Below, one piece after another: positions 11,601-24,700 of a stretch of 64,000 nucleotides of DNA. This stretch comes from Lycorma delicatula (lineage: Eukaryota; Arthropoda; Insecta; Hemiptera; Fulgoridae), in the NCBI RefSeq assembly GCF_047948215.1, contig NC_134455.1, positions 307,786,147 through 307,850,146 on the forward strand, in the 5' to 3' direction. The position numbers and the translations under genes are program-made. How positions within the stretch are numbered: position 1 is the stretch's first letter; each line of letters opens with the position of its first letter. The notes under the pieces are model-generated. The model had not been told where the DNA came from. It made no database searches and worked only from the letters and a program-made list of their open reading frames with translations.

Positions 11601-14600
11601 CATATATATTTATTATTATTATTACTACTAACTTCCTGAAGATGAGGTTCGGAAACAGTAAAAACATCAATTTTTAAGAGAGAAACTTTTTTATCCTAAA
11701 TTTACATAATTTTAAACTATAATATCTGACACAAACGAATTATATTTATTTTATCACTTTTTCTGGCAGTCTATTGAAGAAAATGCTGTGGCAGTAGTTT
11801 AGATGTTTCAGTATCTTAATTACATCTGGATATTAAAGCTGTTTTGTGATGTTGCGAACTTTTGAACATTTTTTTTAGCTAGATTGTATTTTCGGAATAA
11901 CGTAGTACTTGATACTGGATTTAATTTACAGGATTATCTCAGTATTAGTCGTAACTGGAAAATTGCAAGATCCGCCAAACTCAAACAGTAAAAACATATT
12001 TTTTGCTTATTAACTTCTTGTGATAGTTTAATTTAGTAATATTTATAAATAAATTTACTTTTGTTTTCTTAACAGATTCTTTCATTTTGCAGCAATTTAA
12101 AGATAAAATTTCAAATAAAGTTTTCTGAAATAACCATATCTCTACGGTTATATATACTTTAATATCGGATTTAGATAACTAATTTGTTACTTAAAACTTT
12201 ATACGTTGCAAAATGTCCACTATTTTTAGAATTTAAAAATGATAAACTACTAGTTGTATCAAATATACGCATACTTTATTAATGATTATTTAAATATTTT
12301 AAGATACTATTTGAAACATTTAACGCTGGCTATCATCAACCAGAAGACAATCTAGTGCTGTACACTGAAATATAACATATTTACATACATGTATCTTTTT
12401 ATTTATTAACAATAATTGTTAGATGGAAACTCATCAAACTGATAAAAATTGTGATAATAATTGATACCAATTTTTTTCATGATTGCAAACAATAAAAAAT
12501 TCTTTCAAATTATAGAACCCCACAACATCCAAAATTAGCAGTAATTAAATACAGCATTAAAAATTGGTAATGCATAGCATTACAAATTTAATAATGCTCA
12601 ATCTATGAACAAGTAAGTTAAAACTTTGATATCTGTTTAAGGTAGGTGAATCAGACAAAAGTAGTTCCTGAACTAATAAGATACGATACCATTATTATAG
12701 TCATATCAAAATTAGATTATAACTGGATGATGAGTAATAGCGTAACCGATAGCTAAAAACTAATAAAAACCCTTACATCTAAAATATTGTCTATGATATT
12801 AGTAAGGCACACTGTTTCTAAGATGATTTTGCTATTATCTGAAAAAATAAGTATAGGATGTGCGCCATAGTAGTAATTAATGGCAAATTCTATAATAAGT
12901 ACTTCATTTAAAACTGTGTTTTTGGTTTCAATTGTGATTACCCATGAGATTTTCTGTCGTTTATTTAGTTTTAGTTATAAAAGTAGCTTATTAAGTTTTA
13001 GTTTTAACTTTCAAATGAAAGTTAAAGATCTCTTAAAAGAATTTAATTAATATAAAATAAGTAGGTTACCGTAATTATTTATCAGGTTTTTAAATTAAAA
13101 TGATGTATTTTTGAAATGCATGTGCTGTGTAAAAATTTTTCCCGTTTTGTCAGAAATATTATAATTTTATAAAACTGTAGCATTATGCATTATAATACAA
13201 AAATATAACTTAATAACTAAAAAAAAAATAAAAATCAACCTACAGAATAATAATACTGATATAACAAACACTACAGATTTGAAGGTGAAACTGGAAGCTA
13301 AATACTAATCACTAAGACGTGAATGCTGTTTTACGTGGCGTCTGTGGGTCGCTACATAAATAATATTAGAAGGTCCTCCAAAAAAAGTCGCTTACCGTCC
13401 TAGCTCCCTCTGAAAATAAACTTATTTGCAATCTGGACTGCTCATAATCATGACCTTTTCTGTTAAGGACGATGTGTAGGATCTATATCTAAAGTAAAAA
13501 CAAGTCTGGAAGTCAACAAATAATTTTTTTTATATGAACTAAACCGAGCTTTACGAACAAAACGTTCTACATAGGCCAAACGGGACGGAGTTCAAAACAG
13601 ATATTCAACGAGTATATAATGGCATTTTACATAATGTAATCAGCATTTTTTTCATTTACCTTTATGAAGGAAAGAAATTTTGTGTATTGGTTAGATGAAT
13701 GTAATTCATCCAAACTTTACGCTTATATGAATAAATTTCTGGGCAAAAATAAATTGAATTAGTTATCAAATGTGCCCTGCAACATAACTTTACAAACATT
13801 TATTTTAAACTGACTAAAATAATAACGTAGCATAAATAAATAAAATAATTTAAAGACGAAATACGTAGAAAAATAATTTAAATTAAAAGCTTAATGCAGA
13901 ACAGAAAGGAAACGAGAAGCACTTCGAACCTGTCGAACGACTTAAGAACCAGAAAAATTAGTTTTTTTAATGCCACTTGCAGAGGTTGAGAAGCACTTCC
14001 TCCACCGTTCTGATAATGACTGAAATAATCTTTATTCTAATGATTATTTGAATAAAAAACATTAAAAAATGTTTAAAAAAATAATACATTTCCAATTCAT
14101 TAAAATTCTGACTTTTAGAAGCGAGTGTAAAATTAAAATAAAACAGTTATTATAACTTACCAACTATTAATTTTTTGTTAAGTTTAAGTCGAAATTTATG
14201 GCAGAATTGAAAATGTAGCGTGCTGTTTTTTTTTTTTTTTTAGATTTTAGTGGAGTTATTTTTTTTTGTACAGTTGTAGTACGTGTATCTCCATGACAGT
14301 CATCAGTTAGCCATCAGTGAGTTCTTGTCCATAAAAAGATTTCTTTCAATGTTTATAACGGATTAAAATTATTTTCTACACGGGGTTAAACAATAAAAAG
14401 TTGAAGAGTAAATAAAAAATCTAAATCATGTATATGAACTGAATTAAGAATCTTCTTCTTTTATCGAGACGATTAAAAATGAAATACAAATTACATGTTT
14501 ATTATCTTACTAAACTGTATTGCTGAATTATTTAATTAAAGCCGATAAATGAGTAAGTATTTATTTACTTTCTTTAGAACTGTTACTAACTTAAAATAAA

Positions 14601-15170
14601 TTGTTGGTTAATCTCCAACAAGAAATAAGATTTGTACATTAACTTCAAACCAGCCGGTTGAAGCACAAAATTTAATGAACTGTAAACTGTGAGTCTATCA
14701 CTGTGAGCTGGGTTTGAACTGAATGATGCGAATCAGTCGAATGAATAATATTAAAAAAATAATAAATTTAAAAAAATATTTTTTTAACAATAATGGGCTT
14801 GCTGCGGGGACTGCGTGTGAGGCTAGAGTGAAGTATGCGAGCACCTCGTGGGAGGCTAATCCGGTCATCACCATCAACTGGTAACAAACGGCGTGTCCCT
14901 GGGACGTTGTTTTGGGACGTGCGATGAGGCGTTTTTATAATATGTTTGCAAACAGTCGTCCGATTTTCAAAATTTAAATATATATTTGTTAGCAGGTTGA
15001 AGACTAACTTTTTCATGCATCAGATACTCTTTCGATTTATCGGATCATGGTTATTCGGAAATGTTATCTAGAAATGAAAAATTATTTATTAAAATGTGTA
15101 AGTAATAAATAATCCGTTACAGTGATGCACTTTTCATTCGGGCAAAATGGATTTTTGAATATTTTTTTTG
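11601..15170. other. AT-rich DNA with one GC-richer patch
   Basis: Mostly featureless AT-rich sequence. A GC-richer patch at about 14790-14935 has an open - strand frame, but no family was recognised. Confidence 0.5.
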
Positions 15171-15179
15171 AAACCCTGC

Positions 15180-15600
15180 TCTTTTTTTAATTTCTTAATA
15201 ACAAATAAAGAAGTCAATTTGATTTTTGGTGAGTGTAATCTTCATGTGAATAAACCAACTTCTGCCTTGGAAATTTTTGAAATTCGACGTTGAAGGGGAG
15301 GAAGAAATGAAAAACATATATTTGAACAATGATTACAAATTTTTCCAATCCCGACTATACTAAAAGAGATATTCAGTAGATTTAGCTTGCAAATACTCTT
15401 CAGATAAATATTTAAAAACCATTTTCGGGTTTTTTGAATTCCGATTTTTTTAAGGGGTGTGAAGGTATACGGCGCTGTGGCTCAACCAACACAACCACTG
15501 TCACCGTTACTGTATGTGTGACGGGCTGCACCTGCTTCTGGTTACTTGACTAATAAACTTAAAAAAATGATTGACCGCTACGGGAAATGCAAGTAACCAT
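15180..15600 (+). repeat. dispersed repeat, family C (copy 1)
   Basis: Blocks such as caaatactcttcagataaat, taaggggtgtgaaggtatac and ctgtggctcaaccaacacaa recur, inverted and diverged, at 33050-33660. It is a moderately long interspersed repeat with no coding capacity seen. Confidence 0.75.
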
Positions 15601-15929
15601 ACAGCGCGGACGAAGCTGTGACTAGTATTCTTTTATAGTGAAAAATAATGATACATGAAAATAATCTAAAAAAAATGTTTAATTCAAAAATTCGATATTT
15701 TTACACTTTATTCGGCTCCTCCACCGTTAATATTGTCCCCAAAGTATTTTTTTAAGGTCACTTGTTCTACTAATATCCCTTAAAAAAAAATCTGTTAAAA
15801 AATATGCAATAAGTAAAAAGATAGTTTTTTGATTTTTGGAGAAGTGAGAAATTTGGGAAAAAATGTTTTTAAAAATGGTAAGATAAGCATGCATGCATGA
15901 ACTGAGCTTAATATTAAATAGGGTTATGT

Positions 15930-16261
15930 TTGCAAAATTTTGAGAACATTGACCCCATCCAATATTTACTCCACTCCCTAGAGATATTGATCCCAAAATT
16001 TTACCAACACGTTACTCCCTATACCCGAACGTTTGCACAAAATTTCATCAAAATCGGTTTATCCAGTCAAACGTTATTAAGCTGCAAACACGTTAACCCA
16101 CGTACATACGTACGAACATTACCCCACACTGGTTTTTGTCTTTTGGGGTCCCTGGGTCGCGAAAGGTCGAGAAATACAAAAAACACTTACCCCATTTTTT
16201 TTTACCGATTACAATTCTTTCCTTCTTGCAGCATAGTTCTATAGCTATGATGCCAGGAAAG
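15930..16261 (+). repeat. hairpin-ended repeat related to 21.4 and 41.7 kb
   Basis: The right end (about 16217-16261) is an imperfect hairpin, tctttcc...gcagcatag...ctatgatgc...ggaaag. The interior contains a ttcatcaaaatcggtttatc-type segment and cacgtacatacgtacg. The same layout occurs at 21397-21740 and 41726-42010. Probably a non-autonomous mobile element; the family is not known to me. Confidence 0.5.
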
Positions 16262-17130
16262 TAAAAACTTAGACAACACATAAATATAGACATAAAAAAT
16301 AACGATTTAAGATTAATTAAAAAGTTTATGTTAGTTAAATTTAGAAATAAAGTTTGTTTTTTATAGTAACTACAAAAAAAGTTATAAAAAAAAATTGCAT
16401 GGATTTTTTCACGTGAGTTATTACGTTGATCTTTTTTTATAAGTCAAGGGTTTCCCCACAAAATTCCGGATCTATAAGATTTAAGAAACTTAAATCAACA
16501 ACGTACATAAATCACTGCACGTGTCAAAATGACCTTTAGTTTTATCGTAGTAGTTAATTTAGCAGAAGATGACCAACAAAATTATATAATAGCAGGGGAA
16601 GGAAATTATAAAGTCTGAAGAAAATGACCGACTGTTGAAGATAAGAAAGAATATTCATGACTGCTTACCAGTGCACCTCTTCGTAACTAATCTTATTGTT
16701 TTCATCATTATAATCTGGGAAATCCTGCATGATGCGCTTTGTTTAAAAACCTATTAAAAAACCAGTTTATTCTAATTATACCAATCATGTTCTTCAATTG
16801 ATCTAATCAATGTACAATAGTATTATATTACTGTATTTATTTTATTTGTGTTATCTTCATTTCTTTTTTTAATAATTTTTAGCAGTTAAAATGATTATAA
16901 AAAAATAATTTAAAAACAGTAGGTAGGAGCCAGTATTATTTATCTCACTACTATATGAAAAAAAAAAAAAATAATGTCTTTTTTGTTTCTTCCCGATAAC
17001 CACGAAAACTACTGAACCAAACACTGAAATTTTAACTACATCTTTCTTATGACCTCGGAATGTTTACCACAGTTCAAATCTCACCAAATCACTAGTACAT
17101 TAATCATAAATTAAAAAATAAATACAATTT
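16262..17130. other. AT-rich DNA without recognisable features
   Basis: No coding frame or known repeat was recognised. Confidence 0.55.
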
Positions 17131-17139
17131 AGGTGCCGA

Positions 17140-17290
17140 TTTGTATTCTAGACAGTGGATACCGGTGTACTTTAGTGGTAGGGGTTCAATTAACCATACG
17201 TTTCATGAATGGTCGGTCTGAGTCTGAACAAAACTACATCTCACTTACATGTCGTACATGTATCATCCTTATCTTATTGGACCGTGGGAA
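17140..17290 (+). mobile_element. SINE family A (copy 2), 5'-truncated
   Basis: It starts inside the body (tattctagacagtggatacc, then ggtgtactttagtggtaggg and aattaaccatacg) and lacks the tRNA-like head. Homologous to the 26.2-kb copy. Confidence 0.8.
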
Positions 17291-17786
17291 GGCGATTGCT
17301 TATTGCTCACTAGTTGAACAGATTGTAATATACACATTATAAAAAAAAGTACCTACTACATTTATTAAATTTAATGTCTATCGATAGATATTGTCTACAT
17401 CGATTATCATTATCTACATAGATCATTTTTTTAGTCATATCGACTCTTCACAAAGTTTTTATATGATTTACTAAATTTAATATCATTGTCTACAATAGTT
17501 TAATTTAATTAGTATCGTAACATACATAAAAACAAATTAGTATGATAACAGAAATAAGGGAATGACCACAATATACATATTTAACTAAGTTTTAATGGTA
17601 TTGAGGAATATTGAGAATATCGACTTATTCAGAAAGTTATTATTTGTTTTCCCAAACTTAATATCACTGTATAATCTGTCATCACCCGCGAGAATTCATC
17701 CTCATGCGAGCAAAGTCATCCTCACATGTACAAATTGATACTCAACTTTCTATTTGGTATTAACATTTTCATAACATCTAGGTCGG

Positions 17787-17946
17787 CGAGGATCGGCCTC
17801 CCTGGCACGAGTGGTAGCGTGTCAGCCTTTCAGTCGGAGATTCCGGATTCAAATCCCAGTCAGACATGGCATTTTCTACAAAATTGCGATTTCATCTCTC
17901 ATCCTATGAAGCAATAACTAACGGTGGTCCCAGAGGCTAGAAAAAA
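17787..17946 (+). mobile_element. tRNA-derived SINE, family B (copy 1)
   Basis: The tRNA-like head starts ggcctccctggcacgagtgg, with an A box in this segment and a B box GATTCAAATCC. The 3' part, catcctatgaagcaataact then acggtggtcccagaggctag, is the same tail as in SINE family A. Flanking aggtcgg at 17780-17786 and 17946-17952 is a possible short target duplication. Confidence 0.85.
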
Positions 17947-19062
17947 GGTCGGAGAGTGTCACAGAAATAAAAGAACAACTTCTAAAATTACTAGAATTTA
18001 TGATCGTAGACGACGTGAATCTACGCCAGAGAGTTCTCAAAGACTTGAAGAGCAATAAATACACTCGGCTCAGAATCGAGTTCAATCTTCAAGAAACATG
18101 TACGACCTGAAATCAGCTTCTGATTATCATATTGAAATAGACTCTTTGAATTATAAATATATTCAAACAAGTTTAAAATAAGTTACCATTACAATTTAAA
18201 AAAAATTAGATGATGAAATTCTTGGGCTTTGCTGTGTTGGCGGGGGCAAAGTAGTTTTTAAACAACTTTAATATCCTCCTGATTTCATTAAAAATTTGAT
18301 TTTGGGAACTCATCCCTTATCTAAACATTTTATTTATCTGGTAAGTTGTAAATAGCGATAACTCTGACAACCCATGCACAATTACTAAAAACCTACGAGT
18401 ATTTCCAATTTTTGTAGTTCTATACACACACAGCGCAAACAAAGCCGCGACGGAATATTTGTGAAAATATACAAAAATTTATCATTTAATACTTCAAATT
18501 AGATAAAAAATTATTTTTTTTTAAAAATCTATTATTAGAAAGTTTAATTTTTATTACTTTCACTTTTCCGATATGGGAATTCATTTGCTTATATAAAGAA
18601 GGAAATTGTATTTTATCATTTTCGACCGTATGTTTTTAGAGTCAACTATGTAACTCCAAAATAACTGCACTACCTTTGTTGATAAGTTAAGATATCAACT
18701 CTGTTACAATCTGAGTGATTTTGGATACAAAATACTTGAAAGTTTTTTAAAAATATTGGTGAAATACCTATCGACATTTGGATCATGAGATTTCTCCACT
18801 AGAGATTAATATGTACATAATTTATTTCTCTTTTGCAATTTTTTTGACTTAGTTTATTAGAAAGAATGCAGGATTTCCGTAATCGGATTATTCTTTTTTA
18901 TATTCTACTTAATTGTTTAACTACTTTTTAAGGTACTTTTAATTCAATACTGTATCTAAGAGAGAACACGTGATGACGGTATGACTGACGTAAGGCAACT
19001 AAATTGTACGTTTGAAAACATAAATTTATTTATCAAATAAGAGAATAAAATGTATTTTCCAA

Positions 19063-19138
19063 TCTCCGTGGAGGAATGGTAGCGTCTCAGCCTTTTATCC
19101 GGAGGTCCCGGGTTCGAATTTCGTGCAGGCATGGTATT
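19063..19138 (+). mobile_element. SINE family B head (copy 2)
   Basis: tctccgtggaggaatggtag followed by a B box GGTTCGAATTTC and gcaggcatggtattttt. After the head it diverges and the shared 3' tail is not visible. Confidence 0.75.
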
Positions 19139-20008
19139 TTTCATACGCTATAAATTTTCATTCTCAGGTTAAAATGACCAAAGCAGTCGATGCCCGCCAT
19201 CTCAAAAAAAAAATGTATTTAATATAAAGAAATAATAATATTTTCTAGTACATTAACAAAGCAATTATGTCTTCTGGTACTCCTTTGAGTCTTCTAGCCT
19301 TCCTACAAGACGATTAAAGCGCCAAGTTTCGGAATCATTACCTTAAACAACCACATAATACATAACTAGAAAAGTTTTATTAATATATCAATATATTGAT
19401 CATTGTTTCGTGTGTTACATAAAATCGCGTACTATCACATAAAATAGTACGGTTAATTTTCATTTAAACTGAAAAAAAGTTGAAGTTTTTGGTAAATATT
19501 TATATTTTGATCAACAGTTATTAAATTCTTTATCGCCTTTAACACATTTTATTATTAAATATGCTAGGAGAAAACATACAGCTGAATTTTTTTAATGAAA
19601 AAAGGCTCATTTTTTTATAAATGCACAATTTTTAATTCAAGACGTACATATATATAATTCCAAAAGTTTTCTTATTTGTTCGAATCACGTATGAACCAAC
19701 CGACCGATTGCTTTAAAATTTTCAAGTACGTTCGCATTATCCCAAGGAAGGATTTAAGCATAAATTGAGGCCCTAGCCCCCTTAGGGGGAAGTTTTGAAC
19801 TAAAAATATTCATTAAAGAAAAATAATTTATCCTTTTCTACATTATATTTCTGTCACGATAGCAACAATAATATAATGACTAATTCTTATTTCTTTAATT
19901 AATATCAATAAAATATTTAATATTCTTAAACCGTGAGAATAATGAATGCTTTTGGAGTCCAACGGTCGGAGCCTCCTGGCTAGTAAATATATGTATATAT
20001 TATATGTA

Positions 20009-20620
20009 CCGGGTGGCTGAAAAGTAACATACCTCCCGTCTAACTTTTTTTTAAATTGAGATAACTGGATGGGGGTTGTGACATACTTCCTTGTTCCGAG
20101 GGGCTACTTCAATGAACGTAAATTCACTCTTTTTGGTTTTGATTTTTAAAAGAATTTTAAATAATATTTTCAACTTTTAATTAACGTAATGACATTTGTG
20201 GTCACCAATTTGGTTTAAACAGTCAGAATTTAATTCTTTTGATACCGTTTTGCTTGTCAGTTAAAAGACCTTTAAAACAGAATAATGCATAACCATATGT
20301 CTCATTTAAAAATTTTGAGCCGCCCCCTCTGAACGCCAACAACTCTAAATTAAGGATTATTACTAAGTTAGCCTCTCTTATCGAAGAGGATTTCCAAAGA
20401 GATAATCGGGATACCTCAAATAACAAAAAAATTAAAAAGGAGCGTACAACCGTAGTTTTAAATTATTGAGCTGCCCCCCACCCACTGCCACCAAAAATCA
20501 GAAAGAGTGAAATACATATTTATTGAAGTAACCCCTCGGTACAAGGAAGAATGCTGCTAACCCCATCCAGTTATTTCAATAAAGGTTAGAGGGGGTGTAA
20601 GTTACTTTCCAGCTACCCGG
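20009..20620. mobile_element. 612-bp MITE with about 130-bp terminal inverted repeats and TA target duplication
   Basis: It begins ccgggtggctgaaaagtaac at 20009 and ends with the inverted counterpart agctacccgg at 20620. TA lies immediately outside on both sides (20007-20008 and 20621-20622). The arms 20009-20140 and 20493-20620 align over almost their full length. The core has no transposase frame. It also has an internal direct repeat (gagccgccccctctgaacgc at about 20318 and gagctgccccccacccactg at about 20468). The TA duplication points to a Tc1/mariner-type transposase acting in trans. Confidence 0.9.
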
Positions 20621-20695
20621 TATATATATTTTTTTATCCAGATCGGAACATATTATATACATCATGTCAGGTACAAATATTTTCTCCCACCGGAT

Positions 20696-20964
20696 TGATC
20701 TAGTGGTGAACTCGTCATCGCAAATCAGTTGATTTCTAAATCGAGATTTGTAACGTTCAAATCCTAGTAAAGGCAGCTACTTTTATACGGAATTGAATAT
20801 TAGATCGTGGATACCGGTGTTCTTTGGTGGTTGGATTGGAATTAACCACACATCTCAGGAAAGGTCGACCTGAGACTGCACAAGACTGCACTTCATTTAC
20901 ATTAATACATATCATCCTTTCAAGTAATACCTTATGGTGGTTCCGCAGGCTAAACAGAAAAAAA
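20696..20964 (+). mobile_element. SINE family A (copy 3), near full length
   Basis: Head cccaccggattgatctagtg, B box CGTTCAAATCC, body gatcgtggataccggtgttc, and tail ccttatggtggttccgcagg followed by ctaaacagaaaa. Confidence 0.9.
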
Positions 20965-21113
20965 GAGGAACGGATAGATTGTCATAGATAGATTAATAAG
21001 TACTATTACAATCAGAATATTTTTTCGTAGCACAAGAATTTTTAAAAAATATTTTCAGTAAGATTTTGATAACGAATGATGTATTTAAATGTTATGCACA
21101 ATATTTATTTCAG

Positions 21114-21233
21114 ATGATCTGATAAGATATCCACGAACTGCTGGGTTCCCTACATCCGGTAGTTCAGCCAATGCTGGGTCATCTGCAAGTGCTTTTTCAT
21201 CAGCAGGCACAGCTGTTTTTCCTGGACCGGGAG
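21114..21233 (+). CDS. glycine-rich secreted-type protein, internal exon 1 of those visible
   Basis: Acceptor ttatttcag precedes 21114 and a donor GAG|GTATAT follows 21233. Two bases complete a codon, then 39 codons are open (starting DLIRYPRTAGFPTSGSSANA, continuing GSSASAFSSAGTAVFPGPG) and one base is left over. This is exactly the phase needed to join the exon at 36645 as a Gly codon. The composition (Ser, Ala, Gly) matches the next exon and differs from the AT-rich surroundings. In its frame the preceding intron sequence is not open, so at least one upstream exon with the signal peptide must exist; I could not find it. The intron that follows is 15.4 kb and full of mobile elements. Function of the protein is discussed at 36645-37170. 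Confidence 0.8.
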
Positions 21234-21396
21234 GTATATTATTAAATAAATTTAAATTAAAATAATTGTTTTAATTATTAGAATTACTTTTAAATTTTTT
21301 TTTTAATGACAAAATATTAATTTTTTTATAAATACGATTAGAAACACATTTATAAAATAATTAGGTTGCCCTAGGGAACAAAACAAATTCATTTTT

Positions 21397-21740
21397 ACTT
21401 TCCCGTCTATACAGCTGCTATAGCTACATAGAAGGGAAAGTATGGCGATCGGTAAAAATTGGCACATCCGGTTTTCACCGAATCTTGACGAACTGTCCCT
21501 AAGGACCCCAGAAGACTGAAAAATGGCGGAAATTTCCGCGACAAAATGTGCGTACGTATGTATTTATGTATGTTGGCGTGTAAATCACATTATATCTCCA
21601 GAACTACTTGACCGATTTTCATCAAACTTGGTCAGATTACTTCTATGTACATTGATGCTACTAAATTTTCAATTTAAAGGGTCAGGGTGTGGGGGACATA
21701 GGGAAAAAGGAAATCGTCTCGAGGTTTTTCATAACTAAGT
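21397..21740 (+). repeat. hairpin-started repeat in the intron
   Basis: actttccc at 21397 pairs with gggaaagt at 21434-21441 around cagctgctatagctac, followed by ggcgatcggtaaaaattggc. Downstream come gtgcgtacgtatgtatttat and ctacttgaccgattttcatc. The same order of parts is seen at 41.7 kb and, reversed, near 16 kb. Confidence 0.5.
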
Positions 21741-24700
21741 TTTTTGATTTTTTTATAATTTTGTGAATTTTTTTATATATATATTTTTTTATTATAATTT
21801 TGTATAAACAACTTTTGTAAAAAAAATGTTTTGCTAAATTTCACCCTCACTCCTAAAAATGATTTTTGGAGTAATTTTGAAGAGTTTTAGTAGGCAGTAA
21901 GTACAAGGGGCGATTTTCGTGGCATGTTTTTAAAAATGTTTCTGTGAATAATTATTAAAAAAAACATCTTTTGTGTACAACGTTTTTTGCTAAACTGCAC
22001 CCCACTCCGAAATATTGTAATAATTTTGTAACGTTATAGAAGGGAGTACAGCGGGTCTTTTTCGTTATAGTTTTTTCTATTAGCATATCGTTGGATCCAC
22101 AAATTTGTTCTCCGTCAAAGTGGGGTCTTAACCCAGGCCCGACTACTACTGTAATCGTCTGGTAAGTTTGTGACGTCACAGTTGAGTGGTAAAATTAAAT
22201 AAATAAATAATATTTAAAGTGTAAAAATTTATTTGAAGTGGCTGCTAGTACTGCCACACCCACGTGAATGAAATATAGTATGCGCGCGCGCGTGCGCTTT
22301 AGTTAGAATCATTGAATGGAATAAATAAAAAATATTCTATTTAAATAAAATGATAAATATTTTTAATTAAATTGTGTGTGTAAGCCGTGCATCAGAAAAA
22401 AGCCACGTGACGGGAAAGTCCTACAACTGTGTTATCAATTTTTTTATTTATATAGCTATTTCTCAAAAATATTAATTATAATTTTATTTACTAGTTTTTC
22501 ATAAACTACTTGTTTGTTCCACATAAAACCAGCAGTTTTAAATATTATTCATAAAAAATAATTTGAAATAAGTTTTACATTTTTCTCTCAAAAATGAAAA
22601 AAAATAAGAAAATTAATAATTGAAGTAGATTAGTAAATAAATTAAATAATTAATAAGAATTAAATAATTCAAAACTTACCTTATCAACAATGATTCAGAA
22701 GCTTCATTGTTGAATAAGGATGGAGAGCCAATAACGTTTAAAATTTTAAATTAAAAATATTTTTTTTGTGAAAGATCACAAAAATCACAAGATTATTAAC
22801 TGTTATTCCCTCCCTTAAATGATTTTCATGATTGAGGATGAATTTCTAATTGGTTTATTGTTAGTGCTATATTTATCTTTCATGAAATAAATTTTATCTT
22901 ATCCAACTTACATAAGAAAATGGGTTTTAATAGTTCAGACTTATTATTTTTGTTAACTAATTTTAATACTTTCTGTTGGGTCTTAAACCGATACTACTTT
23001 CATTTTAGTAAGCAGTTATTTTCTTTTTTTTCCCCCGAGTAGTTAAACTTGGAACACGTTAGATCATTTATTTATTTGCGGTTCTTTCTTTTTTTCTGTA
23101 TTTCTATCCGCCCAGAACCTCGACATCTTTCTGATACTTCTCTCCTTCGTTCTTCATAAAATTTAGCTCTGTTATTCTTGCGTTTTGCCGCCTCTTGATT
23201 CTTTTATTTTCATCTTTTAATATTATCTTTAAAATCTCTCTTTCTCTTATAATTCCTTCAGTTAATTTACGTCTTCTTGGACTTGCGTGAACCATTTACC
23301 TTTAGGTTCTTTACTTCGGAAGAGATAAAAAAATCGTTCAGTCAGTCTACTGTTATTCATTCTAAATAAATATTAATTTATTTATTAATTTCTAGTTATT
23401 TTTTCATGACATTTTGCCATTTATTTATTTTCTTATTACGGTTTATATTATCCATTATATATATATTATCGTTTCTTTATTTGCTGATGATTGTTTAACA
23501 GTTACAAAGCTTTTATTAAGTAATTTTTTTTTGTATAAAGTCTTTGTGTGCTTTTTCTTTTCCAGCATATTTTAATTACCATTTAAAGACATACCCAACT
23601 TAAGAACAGTTTGTAATGTACACGTGAAGAAAATCACTGATACAAGGCGTCTTTAATATTTGTACTGGTAAATTGTTAATCGTATTAAAGTAATGAACAG
23701 ATAAACATTTGAAAAAATTGATATTAAGCTAATATAACTACACAACTAGTCTAAGGAGTAAACTTAGCACTCACAAGACATCAATTAATAGACATAGTAC
23801 TCTGTCGTGTTCTCTTTGTCGGTTCCGGTGCACGAACATGTGTTTATTGTTGAAGGTTATTCCCTCATAAATCAAAAAGACTTGTATAGAATTCTATTTA
23901 TAGTTATTACGACTATTTCTTAGGTTTTCAGCTTCTTATAAATGTGTAATATTAATTAGTTGATGAATTGCATGATAAATTGTGTTTATGATCAATTAAA
24001 TCAAAGCCAAACACTGCTAAACACGTTTAACTTACTCGACAAAAAACCTTCAGGAAATTTTTTTCTAAAATTTTATTTCCTTCTTTGTAGTAAAATTAGT
24101 TGCATATGAACTAAAAATATAGTCTGTTTTAATTATATATTTCGTGGATTGAAAATCCTCTGTAGATTGTACAGGATTATACCGAATATAGATTCGGTAT
24201 AGTATCTATGTTGATTTCTAATTTTAATGTGAATTGTTTTCTTTTTGAATCGACCATTTTTACAGCTAAAATGTGATTCTATTTGCGTAGTAAACAAAGC
24301 AATAAATATCAGTTAAAATCCTCAGAGTTGTAAAAAATAATGCCCATTTCTCAATCGTTTAAGTTTTTCCTTTTTCATAGAATTTTCAATTGAAATGTTT
24401 ATTATATCATGTTAAATTTTTAAAAAGATTTTAAATCAATATTTTTACTTTAAATGTTTCATTTTCATATAACTCTTTAAATCTATCATTTTTCATAATT
24501 TTTATTTGAAATATCATTTAAAAAGTAGTATATCTTGATGAACAAAAGAATAAACTACTTCGTATTTTCAGTAACAATTTTCTTTCGCCTCGCAACTTGC
24601 ATCGAATAAAAAAAATTAGTTCATACAAGTACTGAGAATTTCATCTAGTTTTGTAGTTATTACATGACTCCCAAAAAAGAAGTGTAATGTATTTAGGGTG

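Noticed and set aside
17795..17870. tRNA gene (A and B boxes present)
   Set aside because: The box-containing sequences at 9.0, 17.8, 19.1, 20.7, 26.1, 34.8, 42.5 and 53.8 kb continue into common SINE bodies or tails and do not fold into complete cloverleaves with paired acceptor stems, so they are SINE heads.
23104..23295. Lys/Arg/Glu-rich 63-codon - strand frame
   Set aside because: It resembles charged linker regions of LINE ORF2 but has no diagnostic motif; left unassigned as intronic sequence.
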